DNA of 64,000 nucleotides from Streptomyces sp. BK340. GTDB taxonomy: Bacteria; Actinomycetota; Actinomycetes; Streptomycetales; Streptomycetaceae. The position numbers and the translations under genes are program-made. This document shows positions 42,401-50,665 of the stretch, in pieces. The DNA is taken from positions 434,001 to 498,000 of the forward strand of contig NZ_VISR01000002.1 of assembly GCF_007827595.1 (NCBI RefSeq). Reading direction: 5' to 3'. Positions within the stretch are counted from its first letter, which is position 1. Each line of letters begins with the position of its first letter. The notes below the pieces were generated by a model, which worked only from the letters and a program-made list of their open reading frames with translations, did not search any database and was not told the origin of the DNA.

Positions 42401-44220
42401 GCACATCCGGGGAACAGGGCGGCCGGTCGTTCGCGGCGGACCCGATCGTGGAGGCACCCGGCGAACTTCCGCCGATCTGGGCCGCCCAGCTGGTGAGTTG
42501 CGTGGTGGACGAGAACGTGGGCCTGCCCAACGCGGCGGTGCTCACCTTCCGCGACCCCGACCACGAGTTCCTGACGGCGACCGGCATCACCATCGGCACC
42601 CCGCTGCGCGTGTCGGTCGTGACCGTGAGCGGACAGGCACGCGAGCGGCTGTTCGACGGCGAGGTGACGGCCCTGGAGGTGGACCGGGACCGCACGGGCT
42701 CGTTCACGGTGGTGCGCGCCTACTCCAAGGCGCACCGCCTCCAGCGCGGCCGGAAGGTGGTGGCGTACCGGAACATGACCGCGGCGGCCATCGTCCGCAA
42801 GGTGGCCGCCGGGGCCGGACTGGCCTGCGGAACCGTGCAGGCCGCGCCCGTCACGTACCAGCAGCTCTCGCAGGCGAACGTGTCCGACTGGGACTTCCTG
42901 CAGTTCCTGGCGGCCGAGAGCGGCGCGCAGGTGCGCGTCGACGACAAGGGGCTGCTCCAGTTCACCAAGCCGGAGAAGGCGTCCGGCGCGCCCGCGCCGT
43001 CGACCTCGGCCACCCGGAACCCGATGGTGCTGGAGTACGGGCGGAACCTGCTGGCGCTGCGGGCCTCGCTGTCGGCCGCGGACGGCGCGCAGCAGGTGGA
43101 GGTGCGTGGCTGGGACGTCACCACGAAGCGGCCGCTGGTGTCCCGGCAGCCGTCGGTGAACAGTGACACGGTGGTGCCGGGCCTGAGCCCGGCGTTCGCC
43201 GCCCGGTTCGGCAAGTCGTCGAAGCTGACCGTCACCGACACCCCGTACCGCACCCAGGCCGAGACGACCGCGGTCGCCGACGCGGTGGCCGCCCAGGTCA
43301 GCGCGGGCTTCGGCGAGCTGGAGGTGGTGGCCGAGGGCAACCCCAAGCTGCGGGCGGGCAAGCCCGTGGCGCTCGGCAACGTCGGGAAGGCGTTCTCCGG
43401 CAAGTACACGGCGACGGCGGTGCAGCACGTCCTCGAACCGCAGGGCGGATACCGGACGACGGTGTGGGTCAGCGCGAGTCCGGACCGCTCGCTCACCGGC
43501 CTGGTGACCGGCGCCAACGCGCCGTCCCGCGGCCCGCGCATGCCGGGACTGGCGATCGGCGTCGTGACGGACGTACGCGAACCCGGCGGCTCCCAGCGCG
43601 GCGCGGTGAAACTGAAGTTCCCCTGGCTGGACGACACGTACGTCACCGACTGGGTGCGCACCGTGCAGTGGGGCGGCAAGGGCGGCGGTGGCGTGGTGAG
43701 TCCGGAGGTCAACGACGAGGTACTGGTGGGCTTCGAACAGGGCCTGCTGGACAGCCCGTACGTCATCGGGGGGCTCTACAACGGCGTGGACGAACCGTCT
43801 CCGCACGACGTCCCGCTGATCGACAGGACCAGCGGGAAGGTCAACCGCCGCTCCGTCGTGTCGCGTTCGGGACACCGGGTGGAGCTGCTGGACGCGAGGG
43901 CGCCGGGACGCTCCGGGGTGCGGCTGATGACCGGCGACGAGCGCCTCGAAGTGTTCCTCGACGACCGGCAGAACCGGATCGAGCTCACGGTGTACGCCGG
44001 GAAGGCCAGACCCGTCACCTCCGTCGTGCTCGACCGGAGCGGCATCACGCTGGACGCGAAGCAGGGCGACGTGACCGTGAAGGGCCGGCAGGTGGACATC
44101 ACCGGGACGAACAAGGTGCAGATCGACGGCCGTTCGGTGGGCGTCAACGGCAAGTCGGACGTCACCGTCGACGGCGGTCTCCTCGGCGTCCTCAAGGCCA
44201 AGCTCATCCGGATCAACTGA
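42397..44220 (+). CDS. VgrG-like spike/hub protein (Pvc8/Afp8-like)
   Basis: A 607-residue VgrG/gp27-gp5 hybrid that forms the trimeric central spike. The N-terminal gp27-like hub region includes VLTFRDPDHEF and RAYSKAHRLQRGRKVVAYRN. The OB domain follows (GLAIGVVTDVREPGGSQRGA, KLKFPWLDDTYVTDWVRTVQ, VNDEVLVGFEQG, IGGLYNG). The C-terminal region is a beta-helix-like repeat (ITLDAKQGDVTVKGRQVDI). No extra enzymatic domain is fused. GTG at 42397 overlaps the LysM gene. The PAAR tip gene follows. Confidence 0.93.
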   Translation: MSTSGEQGGRSFAADPIVEAPGELPPIWAAQLVSCVVDENVGLPNAAVLTFRDPDHEFLTATGITIGTPLRVSVVTVSGQARERLFDGEVTALEVDRDRTGSFTVVRAYSKAHRLQRGRKVVAYRNMTAAAIVRKVAAGAGLACGTVQAAPVTYQQLSQANVSDWDFLQFLAAESGAQVRVDDKGLLQFTKPEKASGAPAPSTSATRNPMVLEYGRNLLALRASLSAADGAQQVEVRGWDVTTKRPLVSRQPSVNSDTVVPGLSPAFAARFGKSSKLTVTDTPYRTQAETTAVADAVAAQVSAGFGELEVVAEGNPKLRAGKPVALGNVGKAFSGKYTATAVQHVLEPQGGYRTTVWVSASPDRSLTGLVTGANAPSRGPRMPGLAIGVVTDVREPGGSQRGAVKLKFPWLDDTYVTDWVRTVQWGGKGGGGVVSPEVNDEVLVGFEQGLLDSPYVIGGLYNGVDEPSPHDVPLIDRTSGKVNRRSVVSRSGHRVELLDARAPGRSGVRLMTGDERLEVFLDDRQNRIELTVYAGKARPVTSVVLDRSGITLDAKQGDVTVKGRQVDITGTNKVQIDGRSVGVNGKSDVTVDGGLLGVLKAKLIRIN

Positions 44221-44254
44221 CCTCATTCCCCCGGGATCTCGAAAGGAGCGCCGC

Positions 44255-44572
44255 ATGCCCGCCGCAGCCCGTACCGGCGACCCCACCAACCACGGCGGGG
44301 TGATCGCCACCCCGCCGCCCGGCGCCGCCACGGCGGTGGCGACGGTGCTGATCGGCGGCCGCCCCGCCGCCGTCGTGGGCAGCCTGCACGCCTGCCCGAT
44401 GCCACCGCACGCCGCCCTGGGACCGGCCAACGTGGTCGTGCCCAACCCGGCCGGGCTCGTGTCGGGCGCCGTCCTCATCGGCGGCCTGCCCGCCGCCAAG
44501 GCGCGCGATCAGACGGCGTGCGGCGCCATGATCATGACCGGCGCCCCGAACGTCCTGATCGGCGGTGTGTGA
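44255..44572 (+). CDS. PAAR-domain spike tip protein (Pvc10-like)
   Basis: A 105-residue PAAR protein that sharpens the tip of the VgrG spike and binds a metal through His/Cys residues. PAAR repeats are visible (AARTGDPTNHGGVI, VLIGGRPAAVVGSLHACPMP, VLIGGLPAAKARDQTACG, NVLIGG). The ATG at 44255 has GAAAGGAG upstream. There is no C-terminal toxin extension, so this protein is structural rather than an effector. Its stop overlaps the gp25 start by one base (TGATG). Confidence 0.93.
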   Translation: MPAAARTGDPTNHGGVIATPPPGAATAVATVLIGGRPAAVVGSLHACPMPPHAALGPANVVVPNPAGLVSGAVLIGGLPAAKARDQTACGAMIMTGAPNVLIGGV

Positions 44573-44994
44573 TGAGCGAGCGGTTCATCGGCCGCGGCTG
44601 GGCGTTCCCGCTGCGGGTCGGGCCGACCGGCGGGATCGCCATGGTCGAGAGGGAACGGGAGATCGAGGAGGCGATCCGCCTGGTGCTCGGCACCGCGCCC
44701 GGCGAGCGCCCCATGCGCCCCGAGTTCGGCTGCGGCATCCACGACTACGTCTTCGCCCCCGGCGACGGCGCCACCGCCGGCCGCATCGCGCAGCAGGTGC
44801 GCGAGGCCCTGGAGCGGTGGGAGCCGCGCATCGCGGTGGACGACGTGGTCGTCGCCTTCGACGCGGTCGAGGACGGCACCCTCTACATCGACGTGCACTA
44901 CACGGTGCGTTCCACCAACGACCGGCGCAACCTGGTCTTTCCCTTCTACACGATCCCCTCCGAGGAGGGGGCCGAGGAAGCGGGCGCTCACTGA
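44572..44994 (+). CDS. Baseplate wedge protein, gp25-like (Pvc9/Afp9)
   Basis: A 140-residue gp25/W-family baseplate protein that starts sheath assembly at the baseplate. Motifs are FIGRGWAFPLRVGPTGGIAM, REREIEEAIRLVLGTAPGER, MRPEFGCGIHDYVFAPGD and TDRRNLVF-like RRNLVFPFY; the EFGCG pattern is diagnostic. The ATG at 44572 shares one base with the PAAR stop and its stop shares one base with the next ATG. Confidence 0.93.
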   Translation: MSERFIGRGWAFPLRVGPTGGIAMVEREREIEEAIRLVLGTAPGERPMRPEFGCGIHDYVFAPGDGATAGRIAQQVREALERWEPRIAVDDVVVAFDAVEDGTLYIDVHYTVRSTNDRRNLVFPFYTIPSEEGAEEAGAH

Positions 44995-46955
44995 TGGCCC
45001 TGCCCTCCCCGAACCTGGACGACCGGCGGTTCCAGCAACTCGTCGACGAGGCGAAGCGGTACGTGCAGCAGCGAGCCCCGGAGTGGACCGACCACAACGT
45101 CTCCGACCCGGGCGTCACCCTGATCGAGACGTTCGCCTACCTCGTGGACCAGTTGCTGTACCGGCTGAACCGGGTTCCGGACAAGAACTACTCCGCGTTC
45201 CTCGACCTGTTGGACATCCGCCTGTTCCCGCCGACCGCGGCCCGTGCCGACGTCGACTTCTGGCTCTCGGCGCCGCAGCCCGACACGGTCGCGCTTCCCG
45301 CGGGCACCGAGGTGACCACCGCGCGCGGCGAGAGCGACGAGGCCGTGGTGTTCACGACCGCGGACGAACTGCGCATCCTCCCCAGCGAGTTGATGCGCCT
45401 GGTGACCGCACCGCGGTCCGGTCAGCAGACCGACCGGACGGCCGTGCTCGCCGAGGGACACGACATCCCCTGCTTCCAGGCGGCACCGGAGCCGGGCGAC
45501 GCACTGCTGTTCGGCCTGCCGACGGCGGTGCCGCGCTGCGTCGTCGCGGTGCGCCTGGACAGCCGCGTGGAGGGCGTCGGCGTGGACCCGCGCCAGCCCC
45601 CGCTCGTGTGGGAGGCCTGGGACGGTGGCGGCTGGCAGCGGTGCGAGACCGGCACCGACACCACCGGCGGGCTGAACCGGCCCGGCGAGGTCATCGTGTA
45701 CGTACCGGCCGGGCACACGGCGTCGGTGATCGGCGGAACCCGGGCCGGCTGGCTGCGCTGCCGGGTCACCGAGGCGGAGCCGGGCCAGCCGTTCTACTCG
45801 GAGTCCCCGACGGTGCGCGAGGCGGCCGTGTTCACCGTGGGCGGCACCATGTCCGCCGAGCACGCGGAGACCGTGACCGATGTGCCGCTCGGCACCTCGG
45901 AAGGGGTCTCGGGGCAGACGTTCCGGCTCGCCCGCCCGCCGGTCCTCCTCGACGGCGAGCCCCCCGTGGTCGAGGTCTCCTCGGCCGAGGGGTGGCAGCG
46001 CTGGGAGGTGGTGGAGCACTTCGGCCGCTCCGGCCCCGCCGACCCGCACGTCCGCGTGGACGCCACCACCGGGGAGTTCGCCTTTCCCCCGGCGCTGCGC
46101 GAACCCGACGGCTCGCTGCGGCAGTGCGGCGCCGTACCGCCCAAGGGAGCCCGGATACGGGTGGCCCGCTACCGCACCGGCGGCGGCCCGGCGGGCAACG
46201 TCGCCCGCGGCGCGATATCCGTGCTGCGCAGCTCCGTTCCGTACGTCGCCCGGGTCACCAACCGGGAGGCGGCCCGGGGCGGCGTCGCCGGGGAGAGCGT
46301 CGCCAACGCCAAGCTGCGGGCGCCGGAGGTGCTGCGGATGCAGGAGCGCGCGGTGACCGCTGAGGACTACGAGATCATCAGCCGCCAGGCCGCGCCCTCG
46401 GTACGCCGGGTCCGCTGTCTGCCGGCCGCGGACGGTCCGGGCGCGGTACGGGTCCTGGTGGTGCCGGACGCGGTGGCCGACGAGGGCGACGACCGGCTCC
46501 GCTTCGAGCAGCTGATCCCCTCGGACCAGGTGCTCGAAGCGATCACCACGAGCCTCGACGAGCGCCGTCTGATCGGCACCCGCCTCGTGGTGGAGCCGCC
46601 GGTGTACCAGGGCGTCACCGTGGTGGCCCGGCTCGCGGCGGCGCCGGGCGACACCGACCGGGTGCGCGACGCGGCGCTCGACGCGCTGTACCGGCACCTC
46701 AGCCCGCTGAACGGCGGTCCGGACGGCACCGGTTGGCCGTTCGGGCGGCCGGTGCAGTACGGCGACGTCTTCGGAGTCCTGCAGCGCGCCACCGGCAACG
46801 CGCTGGTGGAGGAGATCCGGCTGTTCCCCGCCGACCCGATCACCGGCCGGCGCGGCGCCCCGGCGGACCGCATCGACGTGGTCCCGGGCGCACTGGTCTT
46901 CTCCTACCAGCACCAGGTGGTCGTCACGGCCGTCGATCCGGAGGCGCGGGGATGA
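44994..46955 (+). CDS. Large baseplate protein, gpJ/gp6-like (Pvc11/Afp11)
   Basis: A 653-residue baseplate protein. The N-terminus MALPSPNLDDRRFQQLVDEA, followed by EWTDHNVSDPGVTLIETFAY and LLYRLNRVPDKNYSAFLDLL, is the conserved putative baseplate assembly signature. The C-terminal gp6-like region contains LRAPEVLRMQERAVTAEDYE. The middle has beta-rich inserts with WxxC-type blocks. It forms the inner baseplate ring with the next gene's product. One-base overlap with gp25 and four-base overlap downstream. Confidence 0.93.
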   Translation: MALPSPNLDDRRFQQLVDEAKRYVQQRAPEWTDHNVSDPGVTLIETFAYLVDQLLYRLNRVPDKNYSAFLDLLDIRLFPPTAARADVDFWLSAPQPDTVALPAGTEVTTARGESDEAVVFTTADELRILPSELMRLVTAPRSGQQTDRTAVLAEGHDIPCFQAAPEPGDALLFGLPTAVPRCVVAVRLDSRVEGVGVDPRQPPLVWEAWDGGGWQRCETGTDTTGGLNRPGEVIVYVPAGHTASVIGGTRAGWLRCRVTEAEPGQPFYSESPTVREAAVFTVGGTMSAEHAETVTDVPLGTSEGVSGQTFRLARPPVLLDGEPPVVEVSSAEGWQRWEVVEHFGRSGPADPHVRVDATTGEFAFPPALREPDGSLRQCGAVPPKGARIRVARYRTGGGPAGNVARGAISVLRSSVPYVARVTNREAARGGVAGESVANAKLRAPEVLRMQERAVTAEDYEIISRQAAPSVRRVRCLPAADGPGAVRVLVVPDAVADEGDDRLRFEQLIPSDQVLEAITTSLDERRLIGTRLVVEPPVYQGVTVVARLAAAPGDTDRVRDAALDALYRHLSPLNGGPDGTGWPFGRPVQYGDVFGVLQRATGNALVEEIRLFPADPITGRRGAPADRIDVVPGALVFSYQHQVVVTAVDPEARG

Positions 46956-47515
46956 GCCGCGCCGCCGTGCCCGGCCTGCCGAGCAGGTACCCGATCGGCG
47001 AGCAGCTGCCCGCCCTGTACGCCGACGACGACTTCGCGCAACGGTTCACCGCCGGTCTCGACACCGTCCTCGCCCCGGTGTTCGCGACCCTCGACAACCT
47101 GCCCGCCTATCTCGACCCCCGGCTGACCCCGACCGACTTCCTGGCCTGGCTGGCGTCGTGGGTGGGCGTCGAGGACGACCCGCGGTGGCCCGTGGAACTG
47201 CGCCGTGAGGCGGTCGTCCGCGCGGTGGAGCTGCACCGGTGGCGCGGCACCAGGCGTGGTCTGACCGAGGCCCTGCACCTCGCGCTCGGCGTGCACGCCG
47301 AGGTGACCGGTGACGGCGGTGCGACGTGGTCGAGCACGGCGGGTGCCGGCCTCCCGCCGGAGCCGGACGCCGAGATCCTGGTCCGGGTGTGGCCGGCCCG
47401 CGAGGCGCGGGTGGACGCGGTCAGGCTCCGCGAGATCGTCCGGGCCATGTGCCCGGTGCACACGGCCTTCCGGGTGGAGGTCCTGCCCGCCCCGCCCGCC
47501 GACGAAGGGAGGTGA
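46952..47515 (+). CDS. Baseplate protein, gpI-like (Pvc12/Afp12)
   Basis: A 187-residue phage tail protein I-like baseplate component. Motifs are PSRYPIGEQLPALYADDDFA, YLDPRLTPTDFLAWLASWVG, RREAVVRAVELHRWRGTRRG and the C-terminal MCPVHTAFRVEVL. In Afp/PVC the gene after it codes for the tail fibre; here it is followed by a membrane protein instead. The ATG overlaps the upstream stop by four bases. Confidence 0.92.
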   Translation: MSRAAVPGLPSRYPIGEQLPALYADDDFAQRFTAGLDTVLAPVFATLDNLPAYLDPRLTPTDFLAWLASWVGVEDDPRWPVELRREAVVRAVELHRWRGTRRGLTEALHLALGVHAEVTGDGGATWSSTAGAGLPPEPDAEILVRVWPAREARVDAVRLREIVRAMCPVHTAFRVEVLPAPPADEGR

Positions 47516-47519
47516 CGTC

Positions 47520-49178
47520 ATGCGCGCGTGTCCCGCGTGCGGGGCGTCCAACGACCCCACGGACGACTTCTGCGGCAACTGCGGCGCGTACCTGGGCTGG
47601 TCCGACTCCAGCACCCCCACGCCCACAGCACCGGAGCCGTCCGCACCGAGCACCGCTCCGGGACCGGAGCCGTCGGACTCGGGCGCGGCTGGGGTGGCGG
47701 GGCGGTCGGCCTCGGGTACGCCCACGCCACCGGAGCCGTCTGAACCGAGCACCGCTCCGGGACCGGAGCCGTCGGACTCGGGCGCGGCTGGGGTGGCGGG
47801 GCGGTCGGCTTCGGGTACGCCCACAGCACCGGAGTCGTCTGAACCGAGCACCGCTCCGGGACCGGAGCGGTCGACCCAGGGCGTACCTGTGGCGCCGGAG
47901 CGATCGGCGCCGTCCCCGGAGTCCCCGGAGTCCCCGGAGTCCCCGGAGTCCCCGGAATTCCGGTCCGCGCCCGCCCCCACCCCGGCGCCCACCGCACGTC
48001 CGGTGGACGAGCCGGCGTCCGCCGCGCGCATCCGCACCCCGTCGTTGCGAGGGCGGCTGACCGGCCGCGGCCGCGCCGGGGCGAGGGAGCCGAGCGGCGC
48101 CCCGGACGCCGAGGGCTCCGGTGCCGCCCCCGACCGGACCGAGACCACCCCTGCGCGCCGGTCCGCCGCGGACGAACCGCGCGCAGCCCGCGGTCCCGCC
48201 GCTGCCACGACGCGCGGACCGGTGGCCGCCGACGGAGAGGACGCCCCACAGGGGCCACCCGCACCCGGCGACGAAAGCCGCACGGGTGGTGCGGGTGGGA
48301 ACAGCCCGGCCGAAGGCGCAGCCGAGGCCGCCGTACCCCCCACCCCACGCGCCCCGACCATCCAGCCCCGCACGCCGCAGGCGCCCGCACCGGCCCCGGA
48401 CCAGATCGGCCCCGTACGCCCCGCGAAGCCCGTGGCCCCCCGCCCCGTCGTACGACCCGTCGCGGCGCCGGACGAGGGGACGGGGCGGCCCTGCCCCGCC
48501 TGCGGGACCCTCAACCAGCCGGAACGCCGCTTCTGCCGACGCTGCGCCGCCGAACTGACACCCGCCTCGAAGCCCGCACCGCTGCCGTGGTGGCGAACGG
48601 TATGGCCGTTCCGCCGCCGCACCCGCGCGGGCTCGGGCCGGGCGTTCCGGTTCTTCGTGATCCTGGCCGTGGTGCTGGCCCTGTGTGCGGGCGCCTTCCT
48701 GCTGCTGCCGGCCGGCCGCGCCCTGTTCGAGGACACCCGGGACAAACTGGGCAAGGCCAGGCCCGTGACCCCGGCCGACGTCAGGGCGAGCGCGGAGGTG
48801 CGCGGGCATCCGGCGACGGACACCACGGACGGGCTGAGCAACCGCTACTGGGGCGCACCCGGGCCGGGCGCCTCGGTGACCTACACCTTCCGCAAGCCGT
48901 TCCGGCTGGTCGACGTGATCATCACCAACGGCGCTTCCTCGTCTCCGGAGGCGTACGCCGGCCAGGCACGCGCGCTCCAGCTGGACATGGAGGTGACGAC
49001 ACAGGACGGCGTGAAGCACCACAAGGAGGTCACCCTCAGCGACAAACCGGGCCCCCAGACGATCTCCACCGGGATCAGCGAAGCGAAGACGGTACGCCTG
49101 GTGCTCGGCTCGCCCGTCGGTCTGACCCGGGGCCGGCACCTGGCGCTGGCGGAGGTGGAGTTCTTCCAGCGGAGCTGA
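47520..49178 (+). CDS. Zinc-ribbon/TM/discoidin-like membrane protein closing the CIS operon
   Basis: A 552-residue protein. An N-terminal zinc ribbon CPACG...FCGNCGAY (residues 4-22) is followed by a 300-residue Pro/Ser/Glu-rich linker with 33-residue tandem repeats, then a second zinc ribbon CPACG...FCRRCA (from about 325). Next is one TM helix (FRFFVILAVVLALCAGAFLL, about 376-398) and an external C-terminal domain resembling discoidin/NADase-type glycan-binding folds (GLSNRYWGAPGPGASVTYTF, LVDVIITNGAS, HLALAEVEFF). The ATG at 47520 has GGGAGGTGA upstream. It takes the tail-fibre position of the operon. It could anchor the particle to the membrane, an alternative CisA-like candidate to the gene at 24559. 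Confidence 0.72.
   Translation: MRACPACGASNDPTDDFCGNCGAYLGWSDSSTPTPTAPEPSAPSTAPGPEPSDSGAAGVAGRSASGTPTPPEPSEPSTAPGPEPSDSGAAGVAGRSASGTPTAPESSEPSTAPGPERSTQGVPVAPERSAPSPESPESPESPESPEFRSAPAPTPAPTARPVDEPASAARIRTPSLRGRLTGRGRAGAREPSGAPDAEGSGAAPDRTETTPARRSAADEPRAARGPAAATTRGPVAADGEDAPQGPPAPGDESRTGGAGGNSPAEGAAEAAVPPTPRAPTIQPRTPQAPAPAPDQIGPVRPAKPVAPRPVVRPVAAPDEGTGRPCPACGTLNQPERRFCRRCAAELTPASKPAPLPWWRTVWPFRRRTRAGSGRAFRFFVILAVVLALCAGAFLLLPAGRALFEDTRDKLGKARPVTPADVRASAEVRGHPATDTTDGLSNRYWGAPGPGASVTYTFRKPFRLVDVIITNGASSSPEAYAGQARALQLDMEVTTQDGVKHHKEVTLSDKPGPQTISTGISEAKTVRLVLGSPVGLTRGRHLALAEVEFFQRS
47619..47865 (+). repeat. 99-bp in-frame tandem repeats (2.5 copies)
   Basis: Units begin at 47619, 47718 and 47817, exactly 99 bp apart, coding PEPSxPSTAPGPEPSDSG-type 33-residue repeats in the linker of the zinc-ribbon membrane protein. 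The third copy diverges after about 50 bp. A shorter 9-bp GAGTCCCCG repeat follows at about 47920-47955. Confidence 0.85.
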
Positions 49179-49235
49179 CGACCACCGGGCCCGGCTCGAC
49201 GGACCGGTGCGTGCCGCAGCCGGAAAGGAGCGGTC

Positions 49236-49307
49236 CTGAGGGTCGTCCGTACGAAGATGATCGCGGACCACGAGGGCAGGAACCGTACGACAGGGAGCCG
49301 TCAATGA
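49236..49307 (+). CDS. Possible 23-residue leader ORF before the oxidoreductase
   Basis: CTG at 49236 follows a strong AAAGGAG (49225-49231) at good spacing. It opens 23 codons (LRVVRTKMIADHEGRNRTTG then SRQ) whose TGA overlaps the next ATG as ATGA. This could be a coupled leader peptide, or chance. The RBS is otherwise unexplained, since the oxidoreductase has its own GGGAG. Confidence 0.3.
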   Translation: MRVVRTKMIADHEGRNRTTGSRQ

Positions 49308-50194
49308 CCGACAAGCCGACCGTCAGTGTCCTGGGCACCGGCATCATGGGCGCCGCCATGGCCCGCAACCTCGCTCGCGCCGGATTCGAGGTCCGGGCGT
49401 GGAACCGCACCCGCGAGAAGGCCGAGCCGCTGGCCGCGAACGGGATCCGGGTCACGGAAACGCCCGCCGAGGCCGTCGAGGGCGCCGACGTCGTGCTGAC
49501 CATGCTGTTCGACGGCAACGCCGCCCTGGAGACCATGGGCGAGGCCGCCCCGGCGCTCCGCCCGGGCACGGTGTGGGCGCAGTGCACCACCGTCGGGATC
49601 GAACTGATCGCCGACCTGGCCGCGTTCGCGGGCGAGCACGAGCTGGTGTTCTACGACGCCCCCGTCCTCGGCACCCGCCAGCCCGCCGAGGCCGGTCAGC
49701 TGACCGTGCTGGCCGCCGGGCCCGAGCAGGGCCGGGAGACGGTCACGCCCGTGTTCGACGCGGTCGGCGCCAGGACCGTGTGGACCGGTACGGACGGGGC
49801 GGAGGGCAGCGCCAGCCGGCTGAAGCTGGTCGCCAACAGCTGGGTCCTGACGGCCACCGCGGCGGCCGGTGAGGTGCTGGCGCTCTCCCAGGCCCTCGGT
49901 GCCGACCCGCAGGACTTCTTCGAACTGATCCGGGGCGGGCCGCTCGACATGGGGTACCTGCGGGCCAAGGCCACTCTGGTGCTCGACGGGAAGCTGACCC
50001 CGGCGTCGTTCGCCGTGAGCACCGCCGCGAAGGACGCCCGGCTCATCGTGCAGGCGGCCGAGCGGGGCGGGGTACGGCTCGACCTCGCCGCCGCGACGGC
50101 CGAACGGCTCACCCGGGCCGCCGCGCAGGGGCACGCCGACGAGGACATGGCCGCCGCCTACTTCGCCAGCTTCGACGAGAAGCCGGCCGGCTGA
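49304..50194 (+). CDS. NAD(P)-dependent oxidoreductase, 3-hydroxyisobutyrate dehydrogenase-like
   Basis: A 296-residue beta-hydroxyacid dehydrogenase. The N-terminal Rossmann motif is VSVLGTGIMGAAMARNLARA, followed by AWNRTREKAEPL with an Arg suggesting NADPH preference. Later parts are DAPVLGTRQPAEAGQLTVLA (substrate-binding DxPVxG motif), SASRLKLVANSW with the catalytic Lys region, and a helical C-terminus. Cytosolic. The substrate is unknown; glyoxylate/succinic-semialdehyde reductases and imine reductases belong to the same superfamily. It lies just outside the CIS locus. Confidence 0.85.
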   Translation: MTDKPTVSVLGTGIMGAAMARNLARAGFEVRAWNRTREKAEPLAANGIRVTETPAEAVEGADVVLTMLFDGNAALETMGEAAPALRPGTVWAQCTTVGIELIADLAAFAGEHELVFYDAPVLGTRQPAEAGQLTVLAAGPEQGRETVTPVFDAVGARTVWTGTDGAEGSASRLKLVANSWVLTATAAAGEVLALSQALGADPQDFFELIRGGPLDMGYLRAKATLVLDGKLTPASFAVSTAAKDARLIVQAAERGGVRLDLAAATAERLTRAAAQGHADEDMAAAYFASFDEKPAG

Positions 50195-50285
50195 ACCGGC
50201 CCAAAGGCCGCGACCCGGGCCTCCGCATGACGTTCCGCGCGCGCGGGAGCACCCTGGTATCAGTGGTTCTCCGGAGGTGGTCGAC

Positions 50286-50561
50286 ATGATGCACACCGCT
50301 GTGGGTTGGCACGTGGAGCTGGAATTCCGGGAGGACGACACGCACACGCGTGCCGTCGCCCTGGTGCGCTTGCCCGACGGCAGCGAGGTCCGGGCCCATG
50401 GGAGCGCGAGCCGTCACCGTATCGACTCGAACCAGCCGCGGGTCGGCGAGGAGATAGCGGGCGCTCGCGCGCTCAACGAACTGGCCATGGAGTTGCTGAC
50501 CAAGGCACACGGGGAGATCGACGCGGCGTCCGGCCGGACCTCGCACCCGATCAACGTGTGA
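50286..50561 (+). CDS. DUF1876 protein (Rv1738-like)
   Basis: A 91-residue small protein of the DUF1876 family, as Rv1738 of M. tuberculosis, a hypoxia-induced dormancy protein with similarity to ribosome hibernation factors. The pattern is WHVELEFREDDTHTRAVALV, RAHGSASRHR and ARALNELAMELL, a beta-hairpin followed by a helix. The ATG at 50286 is chosen over GTG at 50277 because GGAGG lies 8 bases before the ATG. Monocistronic, probably stress-regulated. Confidence 0.82.
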   Translation: MMHTAVGWHVELEFREDDTHTRAVALVRLPDGSEVRAHGSASRHRIDSNQPRVGEEIAGARALNELAMELLTKAHGEIDAASGRTSHPINV

Positions 50562-50613
50562 CGCCCGAGGGGCGCGTGCGGCGCCGCACGCGCCCTGAGC
50601 ACGCGCCCTGAGC

Positions 50614-50665
50614 GAGCGCCTTACGCGGGCGTCCTACGCGGGCGCCCTACGCGAGCGCCGTACGC
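50614..50665. repeat. Four 13-bp tandem repeats over the hydrolase stop codon
   Basis: Units at 50614, 50627, 50640 and 50653 with consensus GRGCGYCCTACGC (variants: CTTACGC, TCCTACGC, CCCTACGC, CGTACGC). On the minus strand each unit carries GTA, with TAG in two units and TAA in another. Because 13 is not a multiple of three, stops fall in successive frames at the end of the serine hydrolase gene. Confidence 0.85.
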
